Shown piece after piece: positions 5,080 to 6,537 of a DNA stretch of 6,537 nucleotides. The DNA is taken from the NCBI GenBank assembly GCA_003228395.1, contig QIDJ01000221.1:1-6537 (forward strand). The letters are read 5' to 3'. Origin of the DNA: Flammeovirgaceae bacterium (GTDB lineage Bacteria > Bacteroidota > Bacteroidia > Cytophagales > Cyclobacteriaceae). The notes under the pieces are model-generated. The model searched no databases, was not told where the DNA came from, and was given only the letters and a program-made list of their open reading frames with translations. The first letter of the stretch is position 1; the number at the start of each line of letters is the position of its first letter. The translations under genes and the position numbers were made by a program.

Positions 5080-6537
5080 CTATTGCTCCGGCATCAACAC
5101 CACTTTGATATACGCATCCATATCCAGGTATTGGTATGCTGCAGCTTGTAAATTCGCCGAGGTCAGTGCCTCTACGAGCTTTTCACGCTCGTAAAAGGTA
5201 TCAAGGTCTGAGTTGTAATTGTAATACGCATTGATCTGACTTACCCAATACCGGTTTTTTTTCAGATTTTCTTCACGATGGCGACGCTGCGTTTCCTTTA
5301 TTTTCTTCAGATCCTCGTCTGATACCCCGTTTTCACGGATGTTTTTTATTTCCTCAAATGTGGCTGCCACCAGCTCATCAACATTATCAGGAGCACAGGG
5401 GAAAGAAACCCGGAATGTATAGGATTCGTAGGGCTGTTTGGATGATCTTCCGGAAGCCCCAACACCATATACGCCGCTTTTTTCTTCACGCAGGATTTCC
5501 ACCAGTTTGATCGTTAATAATTCGCCTAATGAGCTAAGATCATAGTTCGATTTTTTTGTATAAGGCTTTTCACCAGTGAAATTGATCACTACCTGGCTTT
5601 TGGGGTCCGTGCCTTTGTTAATAATTTTATCCACCAACCCTTCCGGTGGGCGAATGCCCAGGTCCTTCCAGCTTTCATTCCGGTTGATGGCAGGCAGGCT
5701 TCCCAGGTACAACTCCAGCATGGGCGTAATCTCATCAATGTTAAAATTTCCTACAAATACAAAATGAAAATCGCCGGCGTCGGCAAACCGGTCCTGGTAG
5801 ATGGTATAGGCACGTTCAAAATCAATTTTATCCAGGTCTTCAGCCGTAGGGAAGCCCCCTCCGCGCGGGTTTTCCCGGGACATAATTTTCATAACCTGGT
5901 CCTGGAAATAAAATTGCGGATTTGACATCAGGTTTTGATATAACATCTTGTTTTTTGATATCATGGACTTGAAGGCATCTTCATCTTTGCGTGGCGCCGT
6001 AAAATAAAGATGGATGAGTTGGAGCATGCTTTCAAAATCTTTGGGAGCGGCATTTCCGTTCAATCCTTCGGAGAGACTTCCGATATAAGGTGATACGCGC
6101 ACCGTTTTGCCGGCCATCATTTTTTGCAGATCGGTAGAGGAGAAGTCACTTACACCGCTTTCATTGATGATGGATGCGGCGTTTGATGCCGACATATAGT
6201 CCTCATCGGAATAAAGTGAATGTCCTCCGGGGCTGGATGCCGCCATCAGTATTTCATCATTTTTAAAGTCTGTTGGTTTTAGCACTACTTTCACCCCATT
6301 TGAAAGGGTGAGCTCGGTCACCCCGGTGATATCAAACTTTTTGGTAGCCTCTACCTTGCCTGGTGTCGGGGGTGTAGCTATCAGTTCAGTAGCAAGTTCT
6401 TCCTCCTGGTAGGCCTCGATCTCCATCCTGTCGGCTTCATCCAGCATTTTCCGGATTTCCAGTTCCGCAGGCAGGGTTACCCCTTCTTTTTCAGGGGCTG
6501 TTACCACCACAACCCGGTTCTTGTCCGTAATCCACTT
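5080..6537 (-). CDS. M16-family (pitrilysin-type) peptidase, C-terminal half, 5' end outside the window
   Basis: The frame is open to the window edge: the codons at 6511-6537 read KWITDKNRV and lead directly into VVVTAPEKEG, so the GTG at 6508-6510 is an internal valine and not the start. About 485 residues are visible, roughly the second half of a usual protein of 900 or more. Numbering from the edge, residues 1-60 are the end of the second domain and a linker, 76-250 are the third domain (NGVKVVLKP at about 80, PGG at 103-105), and 260-485 the fourth domain (FVGNFN, then REEKSGVYGVG near 350-360, the segment that helps bind substrate). The third domain has NESGVSDF where an active copy would have HxxEH, as expected since only the first domain carries zinc; that domain is not visible, so activity cannot be judged. 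Such proteins are usually periplasmic peptide-degrading enzymes. It ends in MPEQ with a TAG stop and is followed by a probable terminator. Confidence 0.93.
   Translation of the reverse strand, partial: KWITDKNRVVVVTAPEKEGVTLPAELEIRKMLDEADRMEIEAYQEEELATELIATPPTPGKVEATKKFDITGVTELTLSNGVKVVLKPTDFKNDEILMAASSPGGHSLYSDEDYMSASNAASIINESGVSDFSSTDLQKMMAGKTVRVSPYIGSLSEGLNGNAAPKDFESMLQLIHLYFTAPRKDEDAFKSMISKNKMLYQNLMSNPQFYFQDQVMKIMSRENPRGGGFPTAEDLDKIDFERAYTIYQDRFADAGDFHFVFVGNFNIDEITPMLELYLGSLPAINRNESWKDLGIRPPEGLVDKIINKGTDPKSQVVINFTGEKPYTKKSNYDLSSLGELLTIKLVEILREEKSGVYGVGASGRSSKQPYESYTFRVSFPCAPDNVDELVAATFEEIKNIRENGVSDEDLKKIKETQRRHREENLKKNRYWVSQINAYYNYNSDLDTFYEREKLVEALTSANLQAAAYQYLDMDAYIKVVLMPEQ

Noticed and set aside
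6508..6510. GTG as the start codon of the M16 gene
   Set aside because: The frame stays open to the window edge with family-like sequence before it, and a start here would remove the zinc-binding domain. The gene is simply cut by the window.
3215..6537. A single operon of M16, DUF1287 and DUF2141 genes
   Set aside because: The gaps are 271 and 583 bp, one with a probable terminator and the other full of repeats, so co-transcription is unlikely.

Overview
The window looks like an ordinary chromosomal stretch from a Bacteroidota bacterium, probably an uncultured environmental one. The evidence is the protein families (a long secreted M14 carboxypeptidase with a C-terminal extension, DUF2141, DUF1287 and a four-domain M16 peptidase), start codons with no Shine-Dalgarno sequence, and intergenic regions filled with short degenerate repeats. 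The assignment is an inference from protein style; no rRNA or marker gene is present.

Layout. 1-328 has no gene but holds two or three hairpins; the last (240-283) ends 45 bp before the first gene. 329-2938 (+) encodes a complete secreted M14-type zinc carboxypeptidase homologue. 2939-3214 lies between convergent genes and carries a 10-bp-spaced repeat split by a GC hairpin, then nine units of an 8-bp repeat. 3215-3637 (-) encodes a small exported DUF2141 protein. 3638-4220 is a 583-bp gap with no gene: an inverted repeat against the DUF2141 start, another 10-bp-spaced array, a 9-bp perfect inverted repeat, degenerate 7-mers, a GC-rich foldable block and a 7-bp tandem array that runs into the DUF1287 stop codon. 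4221-4808 (-) encodes a DUF1287 protein with a possible papain-like Cys/His set. 4809-5079 holds hairpins and a likely M16 terminator. 5080-6537 (-) is the C-terminal half of an M16 peptidase whose start lies beyond the window.

The three minus-strand genes are separated by 271 and 583 bp, so they are probably independent transcription units rather than an operon. All four products look exported or envelope-associated; two are peptidase homologues and a third may have a peptidase-like fold, but nothing ties them to one pathway. I found no convincing new multi-gene system. The least ordinary feature is the set of unrelated short-period arrays (7, 8 and 10 bp) in the two gaps on either side of the DUF2141 gene.
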